Shown here in pieces: positions 46,629-55,990 of a stretch of DNA of 64,000 nt. Position numbers and translations under genes: made by a program. The notes beneath the pieces were generated by a model. It was given only the letters and a program-made list of their open reading frames with translations, had not been told where the DNA came from and did not search any database. Where the stretch lies: assembly GCF_900099735.1 (NCBI RefSeq), contig NZ_FNDT01000008.1, forward strand, positions 62,001-126,000, in the 5' to 3' direction. Origin of the DNA: Arthrobacter subterraneus. GTDB lineage: Bacteria; Actinomycetota; Actinomycetes; Actinomycetales; Micrococcaceae. Within the stretch, counting starts at the first letter, position 1; each line of letters starts with the position of its first letter.

Positions 46629-48281
46629 CTAAAAGCCGATATTCACTGCCACGCTCTGCTGGCCTGCACTGCCGGCCGGAATGGGAGCTACCGAGATTCC
46701 CGGTGTATCGCCGTCGAGCGTTGCAATCTGCGCGCCATACGCCGGATCGCCCGACACTCCGATCAGCGCCGCTACCGTCCCTTTGCCAAGATCAGCGGCA
46801 GGCACCGTGACCGTGGTGCCGCCGGCGACGTCGAACACCAGTTCTTCACCCAGCGCACCCTCTGCGGTGACCGGCGTCAACCGGACCTCCGCCCGGCCGG
46901 TGGGTGCGGTAAAGACGAAGTCTGCGTCGGCACCGGTCGGCAGGACTGACACGTGCTGGCTTCCCAGTCGCACGGCAGACGGAACCTGGGCCAGGTCCAG
47001 CGGCTCCTCCGGCTCGGCTCCTCGGGAAACCCGGGCTGAGGCGGAAATCAGCACATCGGAACTCAGAACGGCCGTGTAGTTACCCTCCGGCAGGGAGTCC
47101 AGCGGTATGGCAGTGACCGAACCGGCGGCCGCTGTCACCACTCCCCCGTCCGGCAGTTCCACCTCACCGTTCGGACCGAACACACGCACATCGAGCACAG
47201 CGTCGGTTCCGCCGGGCACCGCAACCTGCAGCGACGGAGCGGCACCCGCATAGCCGTCCTGCGAGACAATCGGATCCGTGACGTCCGACGCCTGGATCTG
47301 GATGCCGGGCACCACCTGCGACGACGCGCTCGACGCCGACGCCTGGATCAGGCCCACCCCTCCCGGAGTCAGACCACGCAGCACACTCTGCTGGATGAAG
47401 CCGCTGACCCTCCCGCCGTTGCTCTGGACACGGACGGCAAGGTTCTCCTGGTTCGCGGCAAGGCCGGCAACCACAATCGACTCGGACTCATTCGGAGCGA
47501 TCAGGATCCCCCGACCGCCAGGGGCATCAATCACACCCTCCGACCCGTACAGCTCAAGATCCACCGTCGCCGGCGATTCGGACGGGTTATGCAGATTCAG
47601 CACCGCCGTTGCACCGACCGTGGTAACAGCTCCGACCAGCCAGAAATCGTTCGACGGAACCTGACACGCTGCCACAGCCAGCCCCGCGAGGTCGCCGTCC
47701 GTTGCGGTGTACGTGAATCCGGCGCCTGCAGTGGCCCGCTGTTCGCCGAGCGCCTGCGCACGCAGGACGGATGCCGATTCAACGGCCTGCCCGGACGCAA
47801 CGCCCGCCACCCGATTGGTCAGCCCGTCCGCGTTGCTGACCTGCGGGTTTTCCTGCTCGGCCTCGGGCACCTGCTCGGCAATCACCGCCAGTGGGTCCCC
47901 TCCCCCGAGCGGTGCGACAGCTGATCCCGGAACGGTACCGCCCAGGTCGCTGAGCGTCATGGCGCTGACCCGGTTGCGGGCTGTCTCGGACACCGGACTG
48001 AACTCCGGGTCGCCGCCCTCCACCGTGCCCTCCAGCAGCCTCAGCGGCTCCGGACACACCGCCGAATACTCCCCGGCAGGGACCGCCGCCGTGGGTACGG
48101 GAAACTGCTCAGCCGCACCGTCAAGATCCTGCACAATACTCGCCCCGGCAAGGGCTGCGGTTGCGGATAGCAGGACGACGCCGGTAGCTACTCCCACAGC
48201 ACCGCGCACCCAGGTGCCGCTCCGCTTGGCAGGCAGTTTGGCAGGCACAGCCTTCTGAAGGACCTTCTTCGTGGCACTCAT
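46629..48281 (-). CDS. DUF5719 exported protein
   Basis: 550 aa. Basic N-terminus, one membrane helix or signal (GAVGVATGVVLLSATAALAG), then an all-beta extracytoplasmic body with repeated sandwich-like segments (TTVGATAVLNLHNPSESPAT; LDVRVFGPNGEVELPDGG). Matches DUF5719, an actinobacterial family encoded beside this glycosyltransferase and whiB. Its start lies 1 bp after the glycosyltransferase stop, so they are co-transcribed and may form an envelope complex. Activity unknown. Confidence 0.85.
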   Translation of the reverse strand: MSATKKVLQKAVPAKLPAKRSGTWVRGAVGVATGVVLLSATAALAGASIVQDLDGAAEQFPVPTAAVPAGEYSAVCPEPLRLLEGTVEGGDPEFSPVSETARNRVSAMTLSDLGGTVPGSAVAPLGGGDPLAVIAEQVPEAEQENPQVSNADGLTNRVAGVASGQAVESASVLRAQALGEQRATAGAGFTYTATDGDLAGLAVAACQVPSNDFWLVGAVTTVGATAVLNLHNPSESPATVDLELYGSEGVIDAPGGRGILIAPNESESIVVAGLAANQENLAVRVQSNGGRVSGFIQQSVLRGLTPGGVGLIQASASSASSQVVPGIQIQASDVTDPIVSQDGYAGAAPSLQVAVPGGTDAVLDVRVFGPNGEVELPDGGVVTAAAGSVTAIPLDSLPEGNYTAVLSSDVLISASARVSRGAEPEEPLDLAQVPSAVRLGSQHVSVLPTGADADFVFTAPTGRAEVRLTPVTAEGALGEELVFDVAGGTTVTVPAADLGKGTVAALIGVSGDPAYGAQIATLDGDTPGISVAPIPAGSAGQQSVAVNIGF

Positions 48282-48282
48282 G

Positions 48283-51200
48283 TCAGTTCCCGGTCCTTCC
48301 GCTGCTCAGCGCCGACTCACGGACCGGATCGGCAGGGCCGGAAGCGGGTTCGGAAGTACCCGCCGATGAAGCACTCGCCGAGGCTTCAGAGCCAACACCC
48401 GTTGACGCTTCAGCACTCCCCGGGACCGGCGCACGGCGGCCGTTGGCCCCGGCAGCGTTGGGAACAGCGGCGCTGGACCCGGCAGCGTTGGGAACAGCGG
48501 CGCTGGAGCCGGAAGCGTTGGGAACGGAAGCGTTGGAAGCGGGACGGTTGGAATCGGAGCCGTTGGACCCGGCGGTTGTAGACGCGGCCGCCCCACGCCG
48601 CCCGCTGGAGCCGGAGGCGTTAGACCCGGACCCAACCGCAGCACGGCTGCGGGACTGCGGAACGTGCACAAAACGCGGCCGTGCCGGGATGGGGACCGCC
48701 AGCAGCACAGTCAGACCGAACACAATGGCCTGCGCAATACCTGCCCAGGGTTCCCAGGCCGTCACGTACCGGACCTCAAGATTGCCGCCCTCCGCAGGCA
48801 GCGAGTACGCCTGGTTCCAGCCGGTGGAGGCGGGTTCAAGACGCTGTCCGTTGAGAGTCGCTTCCCAGCCGGGCGCAGAGCGTTCGGACAGTACCAGCGA
48901 CCTGCCGTCCGGACCTGCCGGGATTTCCACCGCAGCGGTGGTGGCACCCGAATCGAGCACGCTCAGCGTCGCACCGGACTCGTCCACGATGCGAAGACGG
49001 CCCACCTGCGCTTCGGCCGCCGAGTCACCCGATGCTGACATCTCAACCCGCCACAGCCACCCGGCCTCGGTAGCACCCACCGAAACGAGGCCCGGAACGG
49101 AGTCGATCTGACTTGCAAGCACCTCGGCCGCAGAGTCTGACTGCTGCAGGACCACAAAACCGACCCCGAGCCGCTGCAGTTCCTCGCGCGGGTCAACGCC
49201 GTTACCTGCCACCAGGGTGGCGACGGTCCGGCGGACGTCAGCGGTCGCGTCGTCGTCCGTTCGCAGCTGCGCGTCCAGCAGGAGTCCGTGCAGCTGGCGG
49301 GCTGCATAGATCTGGGAGAGAGAATCGAGAGTGGTGCCGCCGCCGCGCATGAGGGCGGCACTGACGTTACTGTCGCCGTCGACATTCATCACCAGCGTGG
49401 TGCTGCGCTGTCCGCCGGTACCGCGGTCGGCGGCGGTTGCCGGCAGTGTCCGCGGAGCGCTCGGAAGGACGGCCGATTCGGTTCCGAATGCGGTTGCTTC
49501 CGCTGCGGGATCCGACCCGCGGAGCTGCGGCACCAGCCACACGGTGAGGCTTGTTGCCGGGCCCAGCGCAAGCACCAGCGCTGCGGCGGTGAGCCAGATC
49601 CGGGCACCGCGCGGCGACCGGGCAGTATGCCCCAGCCGGCCGGCCCTGAGCAGCTGGAGCAGCCACTCGCCGCCGATCAGCGCTGCAGCCAGGAGAGCGA
49701 GGCAGAGCACCGAAACCCAGGGCCCGGTGAACGGCGTGATCAGGGACGAGGACCCGACGGCCGTCACCACCAGCGAACTGCCCACGCTGCCGAGGATCGC
49801 CAGCAGCGCCAGCGCCCACAGCACGCGGGCAGCAGCCCTGCCCTTGCCGGGCAGGAAGAGCGCCGTGACGGCCAGAAGCACCACGGGAAGCCCGATGATC
49901 AGCGCCGCAACCAGCGGCCAGGGACCTTCAGACAGCGCGGGCAAGGCAGCAAGAGTGCCCGCGGGATTGAAGGACACCGGGTAGCCGAGCACTTGCTGCC
50001 ACACCGGCGCGGAATCGAACGGCAGTGGAAGTCCCGGATCTCCGAACACGGCGTGCGGCCGGTCGAGGGTGGACGCGGCAAACGGAATGAACAGCGCCAG
50101 CGGCGGCAGCAGCGACCACCAGACGGTCTTGGCACGGCGTCGGGCAACCAGGGTGATGGTCACCACCGCCAGCACAAAGAACAGCAGCAGCGACGGCGCC
50201 GAGGCCACAACGACGGCAAGCAGTAGACCGGCAGCGGCCGCCGCGGTCCAGCTCGGAACACCATTGATGCCCGGCTTGAGCATCAGTTGGAGGGAGCGCT
50301 GACGTGCAGAGGACTCGACGGCGTCATTGGCCTGCGAACCGGGGCGGCCGGGCGCCTGCCCCACAGCACGGATCAGCGCAAGGGCCACCAGCGGCAGCAG
50401 GATGTGTACGAGGAGCGCGCCGAGCCTGCCACTCCCGGTAGCCACCTGCAGGACGGGAAGACTGCCCCAGAAGAAGGCGGCCCACAGCCTGAGCGAGCGG
50501 CTGCGCACAAATGCGCTGGAGCCGAACCAGGCACTGAGCCCCGCAAGCGGAGCGGCGCACAGCAGCAGGACGACGACGGCGGCATTGCCGTTCCCGAATC
50601 CCAGAACTGAGAGCAGCCACAGTACGTAGCTGAAGGGGTCACCGTGCCCGGCAAAGCCGGACCCGAGGTCGATCCACCAGCGGGAGGCGTTGGACCAGAT
50701 CTCCGCCGGGTCGGCGGACAGCGGAAGGAGGGACCCGCCGGCCAGTGCCGGCGCACCGACAAAGCGGTGCAGTGCGACCAGTGAAACGCCGAGCAGCACC
50801 AGGGCTGCCGCGATGGCGCCCCATCCCGCCCAGATGCGGGACGGACCTTCCAGCGCCGCGAAATCGTCATTGGCATCGCCCGTGGGAACATCGGCTGCGG
50901 TGCTCTGGGCAAAGGACTCGTCCTCCAGACCCCGGGCCGAGAACGCCTCCACAACGGATTTACGGTGCGACCATACGTCGCGGCGCTCGGTTCGCAGCGC
51001 CCGCACAACCGACCGGGGCAGACGCCTGGTCCGCGCTGCGGACCGGCGCGACCGGTACAGGTCAAACGGCTTCAGGGCCGCCGCGATGCTGGCGGTCAGC
51101 TGGGCAACCCCGTACCCGGGATCCTTGGCAAGCAGGCCGAGGACCAGCCTGGCTACGCCGCCGAGGACAGCCCCGACCGCCAGGAACGGCACCTTCCAGA

Positions 51201-51972
51201 GAGTTGCGTGTTTCAGGCGGAGGTACACCTCGGCGCGGCGGGCGGCCCCGAGGGTGGCCGCATGGTTGTTCCGTGAACCGGCATGGCGCAGAACGGCACC
51301 GGGCGCCACCACCACCCGGTGTCCGGCGAGCCGGTTGCGCCAGCAGAAATCGACGTCGTCTCCGGTGCCGGGAAGCGCAGGGTCGAATCCGCCGAGCTTG
51401 TCCCACACATCACGGCGGATCAGCATGCCGGCTGAATTCACGGCGAACATGTCGCTGCGGGCGTCGTACTGGCCCTGGTCCAGTTCATCCACGTCGATCA
51501 GGGTGAGTCGCTCGGACCAGCGGCTGACGGACAGGCCGACGTCAACGAGCTTCCGCCGGTGCTCCCACTCCACCTGCTTGGCACCGGCAACGGTCACCGA
51601 GGGTGCAAGCTCCACCGCGCGAAGAAGTTCCTCAAGCGCGGTGGGTTCAGGAGCGGAATCGTCATGCAGGAGCCAGATCCAATCGTGGATCCCGCTCTCG
51701 GGGTCCGGACGGCGGCCGGCCGGGATTTCGGCAAGTGCGGTGCGTACAGCGGCGCCGAATCCGCCTCGGCCTGCCGCACCCACCACGGGTGACCCCACCG
51801 GAAGCTGCAGTTGCAGAATTGACGCCGATTCATCTGTTGAACCGGCGTCGACTCCTACATGGAAATCCGGGGGTCGGGTCTGCTGACCGAGTGCCTTGAG
51901 AGTGTCAGGGAGAAACTCGGCGCCGTTGTGGGCTACTACAACAGCTGTGACCCTTTGCTGCGGGTGAATCAG
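48283..51972 (-). CDS. family 2 glycosyltransferase with membrane and extracytoplasmic regions
   Basis: 1229 aa if it starts at CTG 51972. The GT2 fold begins VTAVVVAHNGAEFLPDTLKA, then VDAGSTDES, DWIWLLHDDSAPE (DxD region), AGMLIRRDVWDKLGGFDPAL and GTGDDVDFCWRN. After ~residue 300 come a dozen or so membrane helices, an extracytoplasmic part, a last helix and a low-complexity Ala/Ser/Asn tail. The first GTG (51798) would delete the nucleotide-sugar-binding strand. No ATG, GTG or TTG lies upstream in frame before a stop, so a CTG overlapping the whiB stop (CTGA), or ATT next to it, is likely. Substrate unknown. Confidence 0.85.
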   Translation of the reverse strand: MIHPQQRVTAVVVAHNGAEFLPDTLKALGQQTRPPDFHVGVDAGSTDESASILQLQLPVGSPVVGAAGRGGFGAAVRTALAEIPAGRRPDPESGIHDWIWLLHDDSAPEPTALEELLRAVELAPSVTVAGAKQVEWEHRRKLVDVGLSVSRWSERLTLIDVDELDQGQYDARSDMFAVNSAGMLIRRDVWDKLGGFDPALPGTGDDVDFCWRNRLAGHRVVVAPGAVLRHAGSRNNHAATLGAARRAEVYLRLKHATLWKVPFLAVGAVLGGVARLVLGLLAKDPGYGVAQLTASIAAALKPFDLYRSRRSAARTRRLPRSVVRALRTERRDVWSHRKSVVEAFSARGLEDESFAQSTAADVPTGDANDDFAALEGPSRIWAGWGAIAAALVLLGVSLVALHRFVGAPALAGGSLLPLSADPAEIWSNASRWWIDLGSGFAGHGDPFSYVLWLLSVLGFGNGNAAVVVLLLCAAPLAGLSAWFGSSAFVRSRSLRLWAAFFWGSLPVLQVATGSGRLGALLVHILLPLVALALIRAVGQAPGRPGSQANDAVESSARQRSLQLMLKPGINGVPSWTAAAAAGLLLAVVVASAPSLLLFFVLAVVTITLVARRRAKTVWWSLLPPLALFIPFAASTLDRPHAVFGDPGLPLPFDSAPVWQQVLGYPVSFNPAGTLAALPALSEGPWPLVAALIIGLPVVLLAVTALFLPGKGRAAARVLWALALLAILGSVGSSLVVTAVGSSSLITPFTGPWVSVLCLALLAAALIGGEWLLQLLRAGRLGHTARSPRGARIWLTAAALVLALGPATSLTVWLVPQLRGSDPAAEATAFGTESAVLPSAPRTLPATAADRGTGGQRSTTLVMNVDGDSNVSAALMRGGGTTLDSLSQIYAARQLHGLLLDAQLRTDDDATADVRRTVATLVAGNGVDPREELQRLGVGFVVLQQSDSAAEVLASQIDSVPGLVSVGATEAGWLWRVEMSASGDSAAEAQVGRLRIVDESGATLSVLDSGATTAAVEIPAGPDGRSLVLSERSAPGWEATLNGQRLEPASTGWNQAYSLPAEGGNLEVRYVTAWEPWAGIAQAIVFGLTVLLAVPIPARPRFVHVPQSRSRAAVGSGSNASGSSGRRGAAASTTAGSNGSDSNRPASNASVPNASGSSAAVPNAAGSSAAVPNAAGANGRRAPVPGSAEASTGVGSEASASASSAGTSEPASGPADPVRESALSSGRTGN
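48453..48535 (-). repeat. 30-bp repeats in the 3' end of the glycosyltransferase gene
   Basis: GCGTTGGGAACAGCGGCGCT recurs (48466 region onward) with degenerate flanking copies; in frame it encodes GSSAAVPNAA units in the predicted cytoplasmic or extracytoplasmic tail. Confidence 0.75.
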
Positions 51973-52517
51973 ACCGCTCGCTTTCGTAACCGGCGGCGCT
52001 CGCGCTCTGAAAGGCCGCCCCAGATGCCGAAGCGCTCATCATTTTCCAGCGCGTACTCCAGGCACTGTGACTTGACGTTGCAGGATCCGCAGACCTTCTT
52101 GGCGTCTCGCGTGGAGCCGCCCTTCTCCGGGAAGAATGCTTCCGGGTCCGTCTGGGCGCAGAGTGCGTCCGCCTGCCAGCCCAGCTCGCCTTCGTCGTCG
52201 AAGTTTGAACCGAAACCTGGAAGACCGATCCAGACGGCCTGCTCAACCCGCTCCGGAGCAGGCTGACGGCGAGGTTCGGCCGTGGGGTCCGCCTCGAGGA
52301 AATTCTCGACGCCGGAACCCCCGCTCAGCGCCTCGTGCGCCGCAAGGAAGGCGGTTGCCTCGTCTTCCAGCGGCTGAGTCTGCTGCCTGTACCTCTCCGC
52401 GGCGTCAGGATCCGCCGGGTCGACGAACCAGTCCTGTGGAACGCCGCGCGATCCGTAGCGCGCAGACGCCTGGGCCGCGATGGACCTGCGGTCCTCAATG
52501 TGCTCTGCCTGCCCCAT
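51969..52517 (-). CDS. whiB: WhiB-family iron-sulfur regulator (WhiB2/WhmD-like)
   Basis: 182 aa from ATG 52517, chosen because GGGAGG lies 5 nt upstream; the open frame reaches 52616. The N-terminal ~105 residues are an acidic extension. The WhiB domain follows: ALCAQTDPEAFFPEKGGSTR, VCGSCNVKSQCLEYAL (four Cys for a [4Fe-4S] cluster), FGIWGGLSERERRRLRK (G[IV]WGG turn and basic DNA-binding end). Location next to the glycosyltransferase/DUF5719/DUF3499 genes matches WhiB2, needed for septation in mycobacteria. Confidence 0.92.
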   Translation of the reverse strand: MGQAEHIEDRRSIAAQASARYGSRGVPQDWFVDPADPDAAERYRQQTQPLEDEATAFLAAHEALSGGSGVENFLEADPTAEPRRQPAPERVEQAVWIGLPGFGSNFDDEGELGWQADALCAQTDPEAFFPEKGGSTRDAKKVCGSCNVKSQCLEYALENDERFGIWGGLSERERRRLRKRAV

Positions 52518-52782
52518 ACCAGCCTCCCGGTGTTGCAGCTTCGGCCAGAAGCTAGTGTGGGAGATGCGCCTCCAGCAAGTCGCTGAGAAACCCCGAAATC
52601 CCGTCCGCCGAAGCAAATCCGATGACCTAATTACACGCGTGTAAGTCCCATTCAGTCAAGCGGCGAAGGGAATCTTATAGAGTGACTTTCACGGATCGCG
52701 GGTACGCCACGCGCAGCTCTCCTCACAATTGTGCAACTGAACCCGCAGGTCAGCTCGCTTACCACCCGAAAGCAGGTACCCC

Positions 52783-53508
52783 GTGGCTCCACTTCAATCC
52801 ATCGCAGAATTGCTCGAGTCTTTCCGCTCCGCCGCCGGCGCGCCACGCCTGATTTGGTACGGACCGGACCACGAGCGGGTGGAACTCTCCGGCAGAGTCC
52901 TCGAAAACTGGGTGGCCAAGACGTCCAACATGCTCGTGGAAGAGCTCGACGCCGTCCCCGGCACCGTCGTCGCCGCGGACGTGCCGCCGCATTGGAAGAG
53001 CCTCGTCTGGGCACTGGGCGGCTGGCAGGTCGGAGCGGTCACACTGCTCGACGGCGGATCCCCCGCGGATCTCCGGCTCACCATGGAGGCCCGTGAGGAA
53101 ACTCCCGACCCCGGCCGGGATGAGCTGCGCGTGTTCGTCGCCCCGGGAGCGCTCGACATGCGCTGGCCCGGCATCCTCCCCGACGGCGCAGTGGATTACG
53201 CGGCAACGGTGCGCTCCTACGGCGATGTCTATCTGGATGAACCGGCCGATGGGAAGGCCGAACTCGTGCGCACGGGCGGAGCCGGCTACACCTTCACCGA
53301 CCTGCTGGACTCGGGTCCGGTGGCGGGAGCGGACGCGCCGTCGCCGGGCGTCTGGCTGGTCCCGGCGTCGTTGCCGCTGATGACCGTACTGTCCGCTGCC
53401 GTGGGAATCTGGGCCGACGGCGGCACAGTGGTTCTGGTGCACCCGAGCGTGGAAGTCACCGAACGGCTGGTCGCGGGAGAACGGATTACTGCCCGGCTGG
53501 ACGGCTAG
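52783..53508 (+). CDS. TIGR03089 family protein
   Basis: 241 aa from GTG 52783 (AGCAGG upstream). Resembles a truncated acyl-adenylating enzyme N-terminal half: PRLIWYGPDHERVELSGRVL, NWVAKTSNMLVEELDAVPGT, WKSLVWALGGWQVGAVTLLD, but lacks the AMP-binding core motifs. This is the TIGR03089 family, conserved in actinobacteria with unknown function. Divergent from whiB. Confidence 0.85.
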   Translation: MAPLQSIAELLESFRSAAGAPRLIWYGPDHERVELSGRVLENWVAKTSNMLVEELDAVPGTVVAADVPPHWKSLVWALGGWQVGAVTLLDGGSPADLRLTMEAREETPDPGRDELRVFVAPGALDMRWPGILPDGAVDYAATVRSYGDVYLDEPADGKAELVRTGGAGYTFTDLLDSGPVAGADAPSPGVWLVPASLPLMTVLSAAVGIWADGGTVVLVHPSVEVTERLVAGERITARLDG

Positions 53509-53532
53509 AAACCCGCATTCATCCCCGGCGCA

Positions 53533-54105
53533 TTACTGGTCCGTCGGCCGGACAGGCTTGCCGGGCTGGGGAGTTGCGGGATCGCCTGCGGGAGCGGCGT
53601 CCGCAGTGGCATGTGCGTGCGGGTGAATCAGCTCGTGGTCGTGGGCAAACGCCGGGTCGGCGTCAAGCTCCTCGTTGAAGACCCAGAACCGGTACGCGAT
53701 GAAGCGAACAACGGTTGCCAGCACGGTGCCCAGAACGCCCGCGATGAACAGGCCGGGCCGGTCTGAGATCTCAAGGGGATACTTGGCAAGCCAGACGAAG
53801 CCCGCCGCAATGCCCATACCAATGGCATTGATGAGCAGGAACATCAGCAGTTCGTGGACCAGGTTCGCCCGGCGGCGGTGGCGGAACGTCCAGTAACGGT
53901 TGGCGATCCAGGAGAAAACGGTGGCAATCGAGGCTGACAGGACCTGCGCCTTGACCTCGCTGTCCGCCATGGGACCGTGAATGAGCAACCAGAACAGACC
54001 CTTGTCGATGACAAACGCCACACCGCCCACGGCCCCGAACTTCGCCAGCTCCCTCCAGAAAAGGGAGGCGAGAGCCCGCGCCCGGTCGGCAAGTGTGGTG
54101 ATCAT
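53533..54105 (-). CDS. GtrA-family membrane protein
   Basis: 190 aa, GGAGG 3 nt before the ATG. Four helices in the GtrA/DPMS pattern: KFGAVGGVAFVIDKGLFWLL, VLSASIATVFSWIANRYWTF, LLINAIGMGIAAGFVWLA, FIAGVLGTVLATVVRFIAYR. The conserved NRYWTFR is present. The C-terminus is His/Asp/Pro-rich. GtrA proteins are thought to flip or present polyprenyl-linked sugars for cell-surface polysaccharides. Divergent from purK. Confidence 0.9.
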   Translation of the reverse strand: MITTLADRARALASLFWRELAKFGAVGGVAFVIDKGLFWLLIHGPMADSEVKAQVLSASIATVFSWIANRYWTFRHRRRANLVHELLMFLLINAIGMGIAAGFVWLAKYPLEISDRPGLFIAGVLGTVLATVVRFIAYRFWVFNEELDADPAFAHDHELIHPHAHATADAAPAGDPATPQPGKPVRPTDQ

Positions 54106-54272
54106 GACCCTCCGGTCTTTGGACGATTCGCCGTAGCAGGACGCCGCCGGCGCACGTCAGCGCAGCGGGCAAGGGTCCATTTTACCGATCAGGAATGAAT
54201 GTTTCCTAGGAACCTTCGGTTGCGAACCGGTCACGTCCAGGAGACTGCAGCGGCAATAGGTACCCTAGGGGG

Positions 54273-55445
54273 GTGACTTTTCCCGTAATTGGTGTGGTGG
54301 GCGGCGGCCAGCTGGCCAGGATGATGGCGCCTCCCGCCGTCGCACTTGGTCTTGAGCTCCGCGTGTTGGCGGAGGGTCCGGATGTTTCGGCGGTGGCCGC
54401 CGTCGCCAAATCCTCGGTGGGTGACTACACCAACCTGGAGGATTTGACGGCGTTCGCCAAGGACGTCGATGTTCTCACCTTTGACCACGAGCACGTGCCG
54501 GAGCAGCATCTGCGCGCACTTGTGGAGGCGGGCGTCAACGTACAGCCCCACCCTGATGCACTGCGCCATGCTCAGGACAAGCTGGTGATGCGTGCTGCCG
54601 TTGACCGCCTGGGTCTGCCCAACCCGCGGTGGGGCGCTGTGTCCTCGGTGGAAGAGCTGCGCGAGTTCGGTGAGCGGACGGGCTGGCCTGTTGTGTTGAA
54701 GACCCCGCGCGGCGGCTATGACGGCAAGGGCGTGCGGATCATCGATTCACCCGAGGACGCCGCAGAGGCCGCCGAGTGGTTCACCGGCAGTGCCCTGCTC
54801 GCCGAAGAAAAGGTGCCCTTCACCCGGGAGCTCTCGGCACTGGTTGCCCGCTCCGCCAAGGGGGAAGCCCGCGCCTGGCCGCTGGTCCACTCGATCCAGG
54901 TCGACGGAGTCTGCGATGAGGTGATCGCCCCCGCACAGGAGCTGCGGGCGGGCCTTCCCCGCGCCGCGGCGGAAGCCGCGCTGCAGATCGCCGAGGAGCT
55001 TGGCGTCACCGGCGTCATGGCCGTTGAACTGTTCGAAGTTCCCGACCGCGGCCCCGGGTTCCTCATCAATGAGCTCGCCATGCGTCCGCACAACTCCGGA
55101 CACTGGACCATGGACGGTGCGGTCACCGGCCAGTTCGAGCAGCATCTGCGTGCCGTCCTGGACCTACCGCTCGGAGATACGTCCCTGGCGTCCGGCGTTG
55201 TGGTCATGAAGAACATCCTCGGCGGAGATAACGCCGACCTGTATAGTGCCTTTCCGCTGGCACTGCAGGCAGAGCCTGCCGCCAAGGTCCACACCTACGG
55301 CAAGGGCGTCCGGCCGGGCCGGAAAATCGGTCATGTCAACGCCATCGCACTCCCCGGTGACACAACGGCACAGGTGAGGGAACGCGCCGAGCGCACCGCG
55401 GCAATCCTTCGGGACGGCCGCGACCCCCGGAAGGAAACATCGTGA
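54273..55445 (+). CDS. purK: 5-(carboxyamino)imidazole ribonucleotide synthase
   Basis: 390 aa ATP-grasp enzyme that carboxylates AIR to N5-CAIR with ATP and bicarbonate in purine synthesis. [81 protein letters not shown], all diagnostic. The start is GTG 54273 with TACCCT ending 6 nt upstream and no Shine-Dalgarno, so leaderless. Overlaps purE by GTGA. Confidence 0.97.
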   Translation: MTFPVIGVVGGGQLARMMAPPAVALGLELRVLAEGPDVSAVAAVAKSSVGDYTNLEDLTAFAKDVDVLTFDHEHVPEQHLRALVEAGVNVQPHPDALRHAQDKLVMRAAVDRLGLPNPRWGAVSSVEELREFGERTGWPVVLKTPRGGYDGKGVRIIDSPEDAAEAAEWFTGSALLAEEKVPFTRELSALVARSAKGEARAWPLVHSIQVDGVCDEVIAPAQELRAGLPRAAAEAALQIAEELGVTGVMAVELFEVPDRGPGFLINELAMRPHNSGHWTMDGAVTGQFEQHLRAVLDLPLGDTSLASGVVVMKNILGGDNADLYSAFPLALQAEPAAKVHTYGKGVRPGRKIGHVNAIALPGDTTAQVRERAERTAAILRDGRDPRKETS

Positions 55446-55990
55446 ACAACTCCCCCGCCGGCGCCGTCGTGGGCCTCGTGATGGGCTCGGACTCCGACTG
55501 GCCGGTCATGGAGGCCGCCGCCCTCGCACTCGAAGAGTTCGGCATCCCCTATGAGGCCGACGTCGTCTCCGCACACCGCATGCCTGAAGACATGGTCGAG
55601 TACGGGCGTGCCGCCGCCGGACGCGGCCTGAAGGTCATCATCGCCGGGGCCGGCGGCGCAGCCCATCTGCCCGGCATGCTGGCATCACTGACCCCGCTGC
55701 CCGTCATCGGCGTCCCCGTACCCCTCAAACACCTCGACGGCATGGACTCCCTGCTCTCCATCGTCCAGATGCCTGCAGGCATCCCGGTGGCCACGGTCTC
55801 TGTCGGCGGCGCACGGAACGCCGGACTCCTCGCTGTCCGGATCCTCGCCTCCGGCGACAGTCCCCGGGCAAAGGAGCTCTCCGGGAAACTGACGGAGTTC
55901 GCAGAGGGTCTGCGCCAGACCGCCCTCGGCAAAGGCGCCAGGCTCCGTGAGCGGGCGGGAACGCGAGCCGGCTCTGAAGGCGGCGCATGA
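55442..55990 (+). CDS. purE: N5-carboxyaminoimidazole ribonucleotide mutase
   Basis: 182 aa. [27 protein letters not shown] and [20 protein letters not shown] are class I PurE signatures, including the catalytic His in SAHRMP. Converts N5-CAIR to CAIR. GTG 55442 overlaps the purK stop, and its own stop overlaps the LCP start (ATGA), so three genes are translationally coupled. Confidence 0.97.
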   Translation: MNNSPAGAVVGLVMGSDSDWPVMEAAALALEEFGIPYEADVVSAHRMPEDMVEYGRAAAGRGLKVIIAGAGGAAHLPGMLASLTPLPVIGVPVPLKHLDGMDSLLSIVQMPAGIPVATVSVGGARNAGLLAVRILASGDSPRAKELSGKLTEFAEGLRQTALGKGARLRERAGTRAGSEGGA

